From: Hymenobacter sp. BT559
GTDB taxonomy: Bacteria; Bacteroidota; Bacteroidia; Cytophagales; Hymenobacteraceae
Direction: 5' to 3'
DNA: 64,000 bases
Assembly (NCBI RefSeq): GCF_017571525.1
Contig: NZ_JAGETY010000002.1
Location: 401,865-465,864 of the forward strand
The notes beneath the pieces are model-generated. The model was not told the origin of the DNA and searched no databases. It saw nothing but the letters and a program-made list of their open reading frames with translations. This document shows, piece after piece, positions 43,521 through 51,352 of this stretch (positions within the stretch are counted from its first letter, which is position 1; each line of letters opens with the position of its first letter). The translations under genes and the position numbers were made by a program.

Positions 43521-44593
43521 GCGTCGGGCGAGTGCGGGCCAGCGGGGCGCCGGGGGCCGCGCGGGCTTTGCAAGCCTATTGGGCGGCGAGGCCGGGCGGG
43601 GTGGTCGCGGTAGGGCGCCCGGTAGGTTTTCTTTTTCTTCTTTTTGCTGAATAGCGCTAGCCCGGCTACGGTGAGCAGGGCACCCGCCATCGCTAGGCCT
43701 TTCACCCAGGGGCTAACTACGGGGGGCGGCACCGAGCGCACGCCGCTGGCGTCGGCCAGGGCGGGCTCCTGGGCGTAGCGGCCGATTTTGGGGCGGGCCA
43801 GCTGGTCGAAGTATTCGCCCAGCGTGCGCAGCTCGCGGCGCAGCACCTCGCCGTGCATGGCAATGCCGTGGCCGGTGGCAGCTACCTCGGGCGCCAGGTC
43901 GGCGAGGTGGCGCACCGAGTCGCGGGCGGCATCCCAGTCGGGGGTGAAGTAGGCGGGCGGGCCGTGCACCACCTGCTTTTGGGTGAGCGTGGCTAGGCCC
44001 GATTCGGCCACCACCGTCGTGAAGGCGTCGCCGGCCACCAGCACCTTGTCGGCCTCGTGGAAAAACGACACGTGACCCGCTGTGTGGCCCGGAGTGAAGA
44101 GCCAGCGCCAGCCCGGCAGGCCGGGTACGCTGCCATCGGCGGGCAGCTCGTGCACGCGGGGGCTAAAATCGTAGGGGTGCTTGGGGTAGAGAAAGGAGCT
44201 CCAGGCCATGAGACCCCCGCCCACGGTGGGGTCGGGCGGCGGGTAGCTGCTGCGGCCGGTGAGGTAGGGCAGCTCAAGCGGGTGCGCATACAGCGGCACG
44301 CCGGGCCAGGCTTCGAGCAGGCCATCGAGCGCCCCCACGTGGTCGAAGTGGCCGTGCGTGAGCAAGATGACAGTGGGCGGGTTATCAACCCCGAACACCG
44401 CCTCGGCGTGCTGCTTTATCTTATCAGCCGAGCCGGGCAGGCCCGCATCGATGAGCACCCAGGGGGTGCGGGGCTGGCCGGGAGCCACGGCCACGTAGTA
44501 GAGGTTCACAAACACGTCGCGCAGGGCGTGCAGGCCGGGCACCACTTCGTAGAAAGCCGGGGTGCTGGCGCGGGAAGCATTGTTGGAAAGCAT
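43517..44593 (-). CDS. MBL-fold hydrolase with C-terminal membrane/Lys-rich tail
   Basis: Metallo-beta-lactamase-fold protein (358 aa from ATG 44593). Metal motif LTHGHFDHVGAL, then TPGHTAGHVSFF and VAGDAFTT, with late His in ATGHGIAMHG: a glyoxalase II/lactonase-like arrangement. Beyond the fold, at about residues 285-315, is a hydrophobic segment (WVKGLAMAGALLTVAGLALF) followed by six Lys and an Arg/Pro-rich tail, which suggests anchoring of a cytoplasmic enzyme at the membrane. Substrate unknown. Confidence 0.88.
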   Translation of the reverse strand: MLSNNASRASTPAFYEVVPGLHALRDVFVNLYYVAVAPGQPRTPWVLIDAGLPGSADKIKQHAEAVFGVDNPPTVILLTHGHFDHVGALDGLLEAWPGVPLYAHPLELPYLTGRSSYPPPDPTVGGGLMAWSSFLYPKHPYDFSPRVHELPADGSVPGLPGWRWLFTPGHTAGHVSFFHEADKVLVAGDAFTTVVAESGLATLTQKQVVHGPPAYFTPDWDAARDSVRHLADLAPEVAATGHGIAMHGEVLRRELRTLGEYFDQLARPKIGRYAQEPALADASGVRSVPPPVVSPWVKGLAMAGALLTVAGLALFSKKKKKKTYRAPYRDHPARPRRPIGLQSPRGPRRPAGPHSPDA

Positions 44594-44706
44594 AGGCAAA
44601 ACGGATTAGCTCGAAGGCGGGAATGCCTTGCCTACGCAAGCTTTCCGGCTGTGTTTCTGCCGGCTAGCCTTTCGATGGAGGCTAGCCCCCTAATCCACCT
44701 TACGCA

Positions 44707-44739
44707 ACGAGCCCGCTGCCAGGGCGGCAACGGGCTCGT
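44707..44739. terminator. Hairpin between the MBL and lipoprotein genes
   Basis: ACGAGCCCG at 44707-44715 and its complement at 44731-44739, with extra inner pairing. It lies downstream of the minus-strand lipoprotein gene; no T-run on that strand. Confidence 0.4.
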
Positions 44740-44773
44740 ATGGTATCGCTTATTTTTTTCGGGCTTGGGGAGC

Positions 44774-45175
44774 CTACATGTTGCCTTTTTTGGCGCTGGC
44801 GTCGTTGCTGTTGCCGCTGCCATTGGTGCTACCGGTTGCCTTGGGCTGGTTCTGGTCGGCAGGGGCCATTTTGCCGCTGGCGGTCTGGGCCGAGGAGGTG
44901 CTGTTGCCGGCCGGAGCCGAATCCAGCTGGTCCTGGGCCGAGCCGTTTTTGATGGCCATAGCCGAGCCCTTTCCGATGGGCGTGTGCACGTTTTGCTTGT
45001 AGTTGATGCTGTCGCGGTTTACATCCATATTGGTGTAGCCGGGCGCGTTGGTAAAGCCTTCGCGAAACTGCGGGTTTTCGCCGGGGCTGAGCGAGGCATA
45101 GTCGCAGGCAGTGAGAAGGGTAGCGGAGCTGGCCACCAGCAACAAGGTCAGGGCTGGGCGAAAAGAGAAGTTCAT
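44774..45175 (-). CDS. Low-complexity lipoprotein
   Basis: A 133-aa lipoprotein of unknown function. Signal peptide with lipobox SATLLTAC (Cys at about residue 24). Residues 30-70 (GENPQFREGFTNAPGYTN, NRDSINYKQN) are the only complex part; the rest is rich in Ser, Asn, Gln, Thr and Gly and is probably disordered. I know no family. Likely an envelope or surface protein of limited distribution. Confidence 0.7.
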   Translation of the reverse strand: MNFSFRPALTLLLVASSATLLTACDYASLSPGENPQFREGFTNAPGYTNMDVNRDSINYKQNVHTPIGKGSAMAIKNGSAQDQLDSAPAGNSTSSAQTASGKMAPADQNQPKATGSTNGSGNSNDASAKKGNM

Positions 45176-45270
45176 GCTTAATGCGGAGGATTTTACTACT
45201 GCAAAGATGCAGCTTGGCCGCGAATAGTGTTGGACGTACCAACCAGATTTTGGTTGCCCACGTTGGAATT

Positions 45271-45370
45271 AGTGAGCAGTTAGTAGTGAACAGTGAGCAT
45301 GACGTTCTCTTACTTTAACTGCTCGTTACTCATTAGTTCACTATTAACTGCTCACTGATAACTGCTCACT
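45271..45370. repeat. Family D inverted repeat (AGTGAGCAGT), intergenic copy
   Basis: Starts AGTGAGCAGTTAGTAGTGA (45271-45289) and ends with complementary words CACTATTAACTGCTCACT and ACTGCTCACT. The arms contain short internal repetitions. It ends 6 bases before the lipase-like gene. The first 19 bases are identical to those of the copy inside that gene at 45901. Confidence 0.8.
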
Positions 45371-45375
45371 ACCCC

Positions 45376-46497
45376 ATGCTGCGTCGCGCTCTTTCAACCC
45401 TCGCCAACACGGCGCTGCTGCCGGTGCGCGGCGCCACCCTGCTCTACCGGGCAGGGCGGGCGCACCAGCACTTTTTTCAGCCCGTGCTCAACGGCGCGCT
45501 CGGCGACCAGCTGGCCGTGCGCCACGACCCGCGCGCCATTGCCCTGAGCTTTCGGCGCGGCGGCCAGGATGTGCCAGTGGCTGAGTTGGGCCTGACCGAG
45601 TTCAAGCAAAAAACCGTCATTTTTATCCACGGGCTGATGGGCGACGAGCTCATCTGGCAAACCGGCTTTCAGGACGCCCCCGAAGGGCCCCTGCGCTACG
45701 GCCCGCGCCTGGCCGCCGAGGCCGGCTGCCGCCCGCTGTACCTGCGCTACAATTCGGGCCTGCACATTTCGGAGAATGGCCGCGCCCTGAGCCTGCTGCT
45801 CACCGAGCTGGTCGAAACCTACCCCGAGGCCATCGGCGAGCTGGTGCTGGTGGGCCACAGCATGGGCGGGCTGCTCATTCGCTCGGCTGGGTATTATGGG
45901 AGTGAGCAGTTAGTAGTGAGCAAGGAGCAGTTGCCGATTGCGAAGCTAAGTCGAAGGAAAAAACTTCCCACTGCTCACTCTTCACTGCCCACTGCCAAAG
46001 CGCCCTGGCTAGCCCACCTGCGCGCGGTGTTCCTGCTAGGGGTGCCGCACGAGGGTTCGTACCTGGAGCAAAACGGCCTGCTGGTAGAGCGCCTGCTCCA
46101 GCGCATCAACCTCTTCCCGACGCGCTTTCTGAGCGAAGCCATCGCGAGGCGCTCCAACGGCATCAAAGACCTGGGCCAAGCCTTGCTGGTAGATGAGGAC
46201 TGGCAGCAGCCCGACGACCCGGCCCTGCCCCGGCCGCGCACCACGGTGCCGCTGCTGCCGGGCGTGCACTACCACGTGCTGGTGGGCGACTGGCTGCGCG
46301 CCAGCCGGCCCCAGGCCCTGCGCGACTACTTCGGCGATGGCATGGTGGGGGCGGCCAGCGCCCGGGGCCAGGTGTTTGACGATGAAACCGCGCTGCCGCC
46401 GGGCACGACCGTGCGCACGGCCCGGTTTGCGCAGCAGCACCACGGCGGGCTGCTCTATAATGCCGAGGTGTACCAGTATCTGCGCCAGTGGGTGTAG
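45376..46497 (+). CDS. Lipase-like alpha/beta hydrolase with an in-frame repeat insertion
   Basis: A 373-aa alpha/beta hydrolase of the PGAP1/lipase-like type. FIHGLMGDELIWQ holds the oxyanion region; nucleophile elbow LVGHSMGGLLIRSAGYYG; later GVPHEGSYLEQNGLLVERLL and a C-terminal QQHHGGLLYN with a candidate His. Between residues 176 and 208 the sequence (SEQLVVSKEQLPIAKLS, then a basic stretch and TAHSSLPTAK) is encoded by a family D inverted repeat, between the elbow helix and the next conserved strand. No signal peptide is evident. Whether the inserted 33 residues are tolerated as a loop is unknown. Confidence 0.85.
   Translation: MLRRALSTLANTALLPVRGATLLYRAGRAHQHFFQPVLNGALGDQLAVRHDPRAIALSFRRGGQDVPVAELGLTEFKQKTVIFIHGLMGDELIWQTGFQDAPEGPLRYGPRLAAEAGCRPLYLRYNSGLHISENGRALSLLLTELVETYPEAIGELVLVGHSMGGLLIRSAGYYGSEQLVVSKEQLPIAKLSRRKKLPTAHSSLPTAKAPWLAHLRAVFLLGVPHEGSYLEQNGLLVERLLQRINLFPTRFLSEAIARRSNGIKDLGQALLVDEDWQQPDDPALPRPRTTVPLLPGVHYHVLVGDWLRASRPQALRDYFGDGMVGAASARGQVFDDETALPPGTTVRTARFAQQHHGGLLYNAEVYQYLRQWV
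45901..45997. repeat. Family D inverted repeat inside the lipase-like gene
   Basis: AGTGAGCAGTTAGTAGTGAG opens the element; CCCACTGCTCACTCTTCACT and CCCACTGCC close it. It repeats the simple words of the intergenic copy 630 bases upstream. Its length preserves the reading frame and it contains no stop in that frame. Confidence 0.8.
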
Positions 46498-46545
46498 CCC
46501 CGCGCGCCCAACTTGCGTAGGGCTAGCCTAGCCTACTCTGCGCGC

Positions 46546-48213
46546 ATGACTCCTACGCCTCCCCTCCCCCTTACCGAGCCCCGGCCCGGCCTGCGCACCC
46601 CCTTTGCCTACGCCGTTTTTCGCGCCGTGTGGATAGCCGCCCTCGTGAGCAACGTAGGCACCTGGATGCAGAATGTGGCCGGCGTGTGGCTCGTCACCAC
46701 GCTCACCACCTCGGCCCTGCTCGTGGCCCTGATGCAAACCGCCACCAGCCTGCCTGCCTTTCTGCTAAGCATGCCCGCCGGCGCCATCGGCGACCTCATC
46801 GACCGGCGCAAGCTGCTGCTTTTCACGCAAGGCTTTATGGCGGTGGTGGCGCTGGGGCTAGGGGCTTTCACGCTCACGGGAGCCGCTACGGCTATCGATG
46901 TGTTGGGCTTCACGTTTTTGCTGGGCATGGGCGCGGCCCTGAACAGCCCCATCTGGCAAACCGTGACCACCGAGCTGGTGCCCCGGCCGGTGCTGCCCTT
47001 CGCCATTACCCTCAATGGCGTGAGCAACAACATTGCCCGGGCCATCGGGCCGGCGCTGGGCGGGCTCATCATTGCTTACTACTCGCCGGGCTGGGTGTTT
47101 ATACTGAACGGCATCTCCTTCGTGGGCACCTGGGTTGTCATTTACTACTGGAAGCGCGAGGCACAGAACGACGGTGGCCCGGCCGAAAACTTCTCGGGTG
47201 CGCTGCGGGCAGGCATTCGCTACGTGCAATACTCGCCGCCGATTGTGGCGGTGTTGGTGCGCACGTTTGCGTTCAGCTTTGGGGCCACGGCCATGTGGGC
47301 ACTGCTGAGCGTGGTAGTGGCGCGGCGGCTGAACCTGCAGTCGGGCTCCTACGCCGTGATGCTGTCGTGGCTGGGGGCGGGCGCCGTGTCGGGGGCTTTT
47401 TTGATTGGCAAGATTGGCCACCGGCTCAACCTCAATCGGCGGGTGCTGCTGGGCTCGCTGGTGTTTGTGGGCACCAACCTGAGCCTGGCGCTGGTGCCGA
47501 GCGAGTACTGGCTGTTTCCGGTGATGTTTCTGTCGGGCACAGCCTGGCTCATTACCATGACGAGCTTTAGCACCAGCGTGCAGCTGCACGTGCCCAAATG
47601 GGTGCAGGCGCGGGTGGTGAGCATGTACATGCTGGTATTTCAGGCCGGTATGAGCCTGGGCAGCATTGTGTGGGGCGAGCTGGCCGACCGCGCCACCCTG
47701 ACCCTAGCGCTACTCGTGGCCGCCGGCTGGATGCTCGCCAGCCTGGTGCTAGCCCTGCCTTTTCCCATGCACCAGCCCGAAGGCCTCGACTTCAGCCCCG
47801 CCGAGCCGTGGACCGACCAGCTGCCCGCCCTGGAAGAAGAAATCGACCCCGACGACGGCCCCGTGGTGGTCATGATAGACTACGACGTGGCACCCGCCGA
47901 CCACGCCGCCTTCCGGCTGGCGGCGCAGCAGCTCACGCGTCTGCGCCTGCGCGATGGTGCCCTGCGGGCTGGCGTGTTTACCGACGTGGCCCAGCCGGCG
48001 CGCATCACCGAGTTTTTTTACGTCGCTACCTGGGCCGAGCACGAGCGCCAGCACCGCCGCTTCACGCGCGACGACCAGCTGGTGGAGGCCGAGGTGCGGC
48101 GCTTTCACCAGGGTGCCGAGCCGCCCCGAGTTACGCACTTTCTGGCCTTCCCGCGCACGCCCAATGTGGAAGTGGCCGCGCCGCCGCTGCAAGCGGCCGG
48201 CAGCGCGCAGTAG
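46546..48213 (+). CDS. MFS_3 family exporter with C-terminal soluble domain
   Basis: A 555-aa major facilitator (ATG 46546) of the MFS_3/EntS-like family. FRAVWIAALVSNVGTWMQNVAGVWL opens the first helix; the loop GAIGDLIDRRKLLL is the A-motif; about 11-12 membrane segments run to residue 420. The last 130 residues are soluble (VVVMIDYDVAPADHAAF to VTHFLAFPRTP) and resemble an antibiotic-biosynthesis-monooxygenase-like ferredoxin fold, a known appendage in this family. Substrate unknown; relatives export siderophores or drugs. Begins 48 bases after the lipase-like gene. Confidence 0.88.
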   Translation: MTPTPPLPLTEPRPGLRTPFAYAVFRAVWIAALVSNVGTWMQNVAGVWLVTTLTTSALLVALMQTATSLPAFLLSMPAGAIGDLIDRRKLLLFTQGFMAVVALGLGAFTLTGAATAIDVLGFTFLLGMGAALNSPIWQTVTTELVPRPVLPFAITLNGVSNNIARAIGPALGGLIIAYYSPGWVFILNGISFVGTWVVIYYWKREAQNDGGPAENFSGALRAGIRYVQYSPPIVAVLVRTFAFSFGATAMWALLSVVVARRLNLQSGSYAVMLSWLGAGAVSGAFLIGKIGHRLNLNRRVLLGSLVFVGTNLSLALVPSEYWLFPVMFLSGTAWLITMTSFSTSVQLHVPKWVQARVVSMYMLVFQAGMSLGSIVWGELADRATLTLALLVAAGWMLASLVLALPFPMHQPEGLDFSPAEPWTDQLPALEEEIDPDDGPVVVMIDYDVAPADHAAFRLAAQQLTRLRLRDGALRAGVFTDVAQPARITEFFYVATWAEHERQHRRFTRDDQLVEAEVRRFHQGAEPPRVTHFLAFPRTPNVEVAAPPLQAAGSAQ

Positions 48214-48255
48214 CTGGCTGCTCGCTTTAATTTTGGCAAATATTGAAACAACACC

Positions 48256-48338
48256 GTCATGCTGAGCTTGTCGAAGCATCTCTACTGGTTAGTAATCATA
48301 ACGGCGTGGTAGAGATGCTTCGACAAGCTCAGCATGAC
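48256..48338. repeat. Family A inverted repeat, copy 5
   Basis: Perfect 30-base arms at 48256-48285 and 48309-48338 with the standard GTCATGCTGAGCTTGTCGAA core, between the MFS gene and the galactanase gene. Confidence 0.92.
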
Positions 48339-48392
48339 AGTCTATTTGGCCTTGCGCTTGGCATTTACTCGGCTTTTCTACTTAACTATATT

Positions 48393-49445
48393 ATGAGATT
48401 TTCTTCCCTTGCTCCGCTGTGCATGGCCCTAGCGCTGGGCCTGCTCGGGTGCGCCACCCCGGCCGCCGTGCCCACGGCCACTACCACTGCTACTATCGCC
48501 CAAGGCTTTGCCAAGGGTGCCGACGTGGGCTGGCTGCAGCAAATGGAGGCTACCGGCTACGTGTTTCGCAACGAGCAGGGCCAGCCCCAGGACTGCCTCG
48601 CCATCCTGAAAGCCCAGGGCATTAATTCAATACGGCTGCGGGTATTTGTCAATCCTTCTGACAATGAGGCTAGCGGGCACTGCAGCCCGGCCGAAGTGGT
48701 GGCGATGGCCAAGCGCGCCGCTGGCCTGGGCTTTCGGGTGATGATAGACTTTCACTACAGCGACACCTGGGCCGACCCCGGCAAGCAGGCCAAGCCCGCC
48801 GCCTGGGCCAGCCACTCGTTTGCGCAGCTGCTCACCGATGTGTACGACCACACCTTCAGCACGATGACGGCCCTGAAAGCGGCAGGCGTCACGCCCGAGT
48901 GGGTGCAGGTGGGCAACGAGATACCCGGCGGCATGCTCTGGCCCGAGGGCAGCACAAAAAACTTTCCGCAGCTCGCCCAGCTCATTACCAAAGGCTACGA
49001 GGCGGTAAAGGCCGCCAGCCCCACCAGCAAGGTTATCGTGCACCTCGACCGCGGCAATGACAATGCGCTGTACCGCGATTTCTTCGACAAGCTCACGGCA
49101 AACGGCGGCAAGTTCGACGTCATTGGTATGTCGTATTATCCCTACTGGCTCAAGCAGGACTATACGGCCTCCATTGCCGACCTGCGCGCCAACCTGCTCG
49201 ATATGGTGGCCCGCTACCCCGGCAAGGAGGTAGTGGTGGCCGAAGTGGGCAACGACTATACCCAGGTGCAAAACAGCTACGATATGCTTACGGCCACGCT
49301 GCAAGCCGTGCGCGCCGTGCCCCAAAATAAGGGGCTGGGCGTGTTTTACTGGGAGCCCGAAGGCGCCAAAAGCTGGAGCGGCTACCAGCTCAGCGCCTGG
49401 GGCGACGATGGCAAGCCCTCGCCCGCGCTCAAGGCTTTTCACTAA
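48393..49445 (+). CDS. Arabinogalactan endo-beta-1,4-galactanase (GH53)
   Basis: Secreted glycoside hydrolase (350 aa from ATG 48393) cutting beta-1,4-galactan side chains of pectin. Lipobox-like LGLLGCATPA after a short signal peptide, so it may be a lipoprotein. GH53 features: KGADVGWLQQME, SIRLRVFVNP, MIDFHYSDTWADPGKQ; acid/base Glu176 in VQVGNEIPGGMLWP; nucleophile Glu284 in VVVAEVGND; GMSYYPYW. An open frame begins 50 codons earlier within the family A repeat and is not used. No pectin-utilisation neighbours. Confidence 0.93.
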   Translation: MRFSSLAPLCMALALGLLGCATPAAVPTATTTATIAQGFAKGADVGWLQQMEATGYVFRNEQGQPQDCLAILKAQGINSIRLRVFVNPSDNEASGHCSPAEVVAMAKRAAGLGFRVMIDFHYSDTWADPGKQAKPAAWASHSFAQLLTDVYDHTFSTMTALKAAGVTPEWVQVGNEIPGGMLWPEGSTKNFPQLAQLITKGYEAVKAASPTSKVIVHLDRGNDNALYRDFFDKLTANGGKFDVIGMSYYPYWLKQDYTASIADLRANLLDMVARYPGKEVVVAEVGNDYTQVQNSYDMLTATLQAVRAVPQNKGLGVFYWEPEGAKSWSGYQLSAWGDDGKPSPALKAFH

Positions 49446-49575
49446 ATATCCGTGCCCACGCAGGGGCAGGGCTGGCTGGTACCAAACCAAGAAGCAGGCC
49501 GCTTACGTAGGCAGTAGGCAAGGCTAGCGGCGCACCAGTTGAGCACATTGGCCCGATTTTTCCTGGCTGCTTTTT

Positions 49576-49830
49576 ATGGCTCGTTTTATTACTTTTCTGC
49601 TGTTAGTTCTGCTGGCATTTGCCGAGGCTAGCCCGGCGCTGGCGGCGCCCCGGCCCGGTCGGCACCACCCGCGCTACACCGCCTACAAGCACCGCGGCGA
49701 TGCCCGCAAGCGCTGGCGCCGCATGGGCATTCTAGGCCGCTGGCGCTACCACCGCCGCTACCGCAAGGCTCACCCGCGCCGCGGCGTTATCCGGGTAGGC
49801 CCACCGCGGGCCACCATGCCCAAGCACTAG
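49576..49830 (+). CDS. Small secreted basic protein
   Basis: An 84-aa protein with a clear signal peptide (LLLVLLAFAEASPALAA). The mature part of about 60 residues is extremely rich in Arg, His, Lys and Tyr (YHRRYRKAHPRR) with almost no acidic residues. Such proteins could bind nucleic acid, lipopolysaccharide or anionic polymers, but no family is recognised. The signal peptide and codon pattern make a real gene likely. A 33-bp hairpin follows it. Confidence 0.65.
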   Translation: MARFITFLLLVLLAFAEASPALAAPRPGRHHPRYTAYKHRGDARKRWRRMGILGRWRYHRRYRKAHPRRGVIRVGPPRATMPKH

Positions 49831-49854
49831 CCAGCCGCCCGCCTGGGCAGCAGG

Positions 49855-49925
49855 CCACATAACAAAGCCTCGATGGGCCTTGCCCGCAATGCGCGGGCAA
49901 GGCCCATCGAGGCTTTGTTATGTGG
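49855..49925. terminator. 33-bp perfect hairpin between convergent genes
   Basis: Arms at 49855-49887 and 49893-49925 are exact complements with loop AATGC. It lies between the basic protein gene and the convergent M48 peptidase gene. Lacking T-runs, it may be an inverted-repeat element that acts as a terminator. Confidence 0.75.
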
Positions 49926-49933
49926 TAGTGGGC

Positions 49934-51208
49934 CTAGTGGTCGCCCAGGTGCTCGGCTTTCCAGCGCATGGCCGACTGCACGCGGGTGCGCCCGCTAGGG
50001 TGGTCGAAGAAGATAATTTCTTCTAAGGGCGAAGGCTCGATTTTGCGATACTCCGAAAGCTTCATGGCAATGGCCGCGAAGCCGTCGGGCTGGCGGGCGG
50101 CGTTCAGGCCAAACATATCGGCCTCCTGCTCGCTGGTGCGCACAATGGTATTGGTGATGGGTGTGGCCAGCAGGCTCGCTACCGAAAACAGCGCCACCAG
50201 CAGCGGCAGGCTGCCCACATCGGCCAGCCCTTCTATGCCCCACTGCGGCCCGTAGCGGGCCAGCAGGCGGTTGGCGGTGCCATTGACCAGCCAGAAGCCA
50301 ATGGCTAGCAGTACGATAAAGAATACCAGCATTTTGGGAATGTGGTTCAGCACGTAGTGGCCCAGCTCGTGGCCCATCACGGCCTGTATTTCGGCGGGGG
50401 TGCAGCGCTTGAGCAGGTTGTCATTCAGCGATACCCGAATGGTGCTGCCCAGGCCGCTCACGTTGGCACTGATGCGCTTGCTCTGCTTGGAGGCGTCGAA
50501 GTAGTAGACGTTTTCGGCCGGCACGCCGTTGGCGCGGGCCATTGATAGAATGCCGTCGCGCACGGGCCCGGCCGGCAGCGTGGTGTATTTATTAAATAAT
50601 GGGCTGATGAACACCGGCCCCACTGCCACCCCGATAACCAGGAATACGCTCACAATGGCTGTGCCCCACAGCCACCAGCTAGCCCCCGCCCGCCGGATGG
50701 CGGCATACAATGCCAGAATCAGCAGGCTGCCAAACACCACCGACAGGGCCAGGCTCGTGAGCGTTTGGTTGGCCCAGGCGCCGAAGGTGAGGTTGGAGAG
50801 GCCGTACTGGTGCTCGCGCACGTAGCCTTCGTACACCGTGAGTGGCAGGCTGAGCACAAACGAGGCCAGCAGGTACAGGGCCGCGTAGGCCCAGGTGCGC
50901 TGCCACCGCCGGGGCAGCCGCGCCACCAGCGCCCGCAGCCGGCGCGACAGCCCGAGCCCCAAAAACACGCCCGCCACGCCCAGCGCATACACTACATCCC
51001 AGAGCTGCAGCCAGTAGCCGCCTTCAAAATAGGCGTCGGATTTGGCTTTTTGCGCCGGCGTAAGGGTGTCGAGGTAGTGCCGGGTAGCAGCTTCGACATT
51101 GAAGGCGGGCTTAGCCTGGGTAGTATCAGCGGGAGTAGACTGCGCCATTGCCGGCGTGCCCAGCACACCAAGTAGTAAGGCCAACAGTAGCAGTAGCTTA
51201 TGTGCCAT
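49934..51208 (-). CDS. M48 family peptidase (Ste24/FACE1 type)
   Basis: Integral membrane zinc metalloprotease (424 aa from ATG 51208) of the CAAX-prenyl protease 1 type. Signal or first membrane segment LLLLLALLLGVLGTP; several membrane helices; zinc motif HELGH at 280-284 in VMGHELGHYVLNH; third ligand Glu in SEQEADMFGLN. STE24 relatives degrade misfolded membrane proteins or cleave prenylated peptides; in bacteria the role is envelope proteostasis by analogy with HtpX. The 16-codon upstream extension was not used. Confidence 0.92.
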   Translation of the reverse strand: MAHKLLLLLALLLGVLGTPAMAQSTPADTTQAKPAFNVEAATRHYLDTLTPAQKAKSDAYFEGGYWLQLWDVVYALGVAGVFLGLGLSRRLRALVARLPRRWQRTWAYAALYLLASFVLSLPLTVYEGYVREHQYGLSNLTFGAWANQTLTSLALSVVFGSLLILALYAAIRRAGASWWLWGTAIVSVFLVIGVAVGPVFISPLFNKYTTLPAGPVRDGILSMARANGVPAENVYYFDASKQSKRISANVSGLGSTIRVSLNDNLLKRCTPAEIQAVMGHELGHYVLNHIPKMLVFFIVLLAIGFWLVNGTANRLLARYGPQWGIEGLADVGSLPLLVALFSVASLLATPITNTIVRTSEQEADMFGLNAARQPDGFAAIAMKLSEYRKIEPSPLEEIIFFDHPSGRTRVQSAMRWKAEHLGDH

Positions 51209-51293
51209 AGCAGAAGGAATTAGAGATGATGCCCGCCGAGTGAGTGGGCAGTGCAAGGTACTAGGTAATGGTCAATAGTGCTTGCCCCTAGGC

Positions 51294-51328
51294 ATAAAAA
51301 AACAGCCGCCCGAAACCGGACGGCTGTT
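51294..51328 (-). terminator. Terminator of the TPM-domain gene
   Basis: A 12-bp stem with one G-T pair (51301-51312 with 51317-51328), followed on the minus strand by a T-run (plus-strand A-run 51294-51302), 25 bases beyond the stop of the TPM gene. Confidence 0.8.
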
Positions 51329-51352
51329 GTAAGCCTTAGCGAGGCCAGCGCG

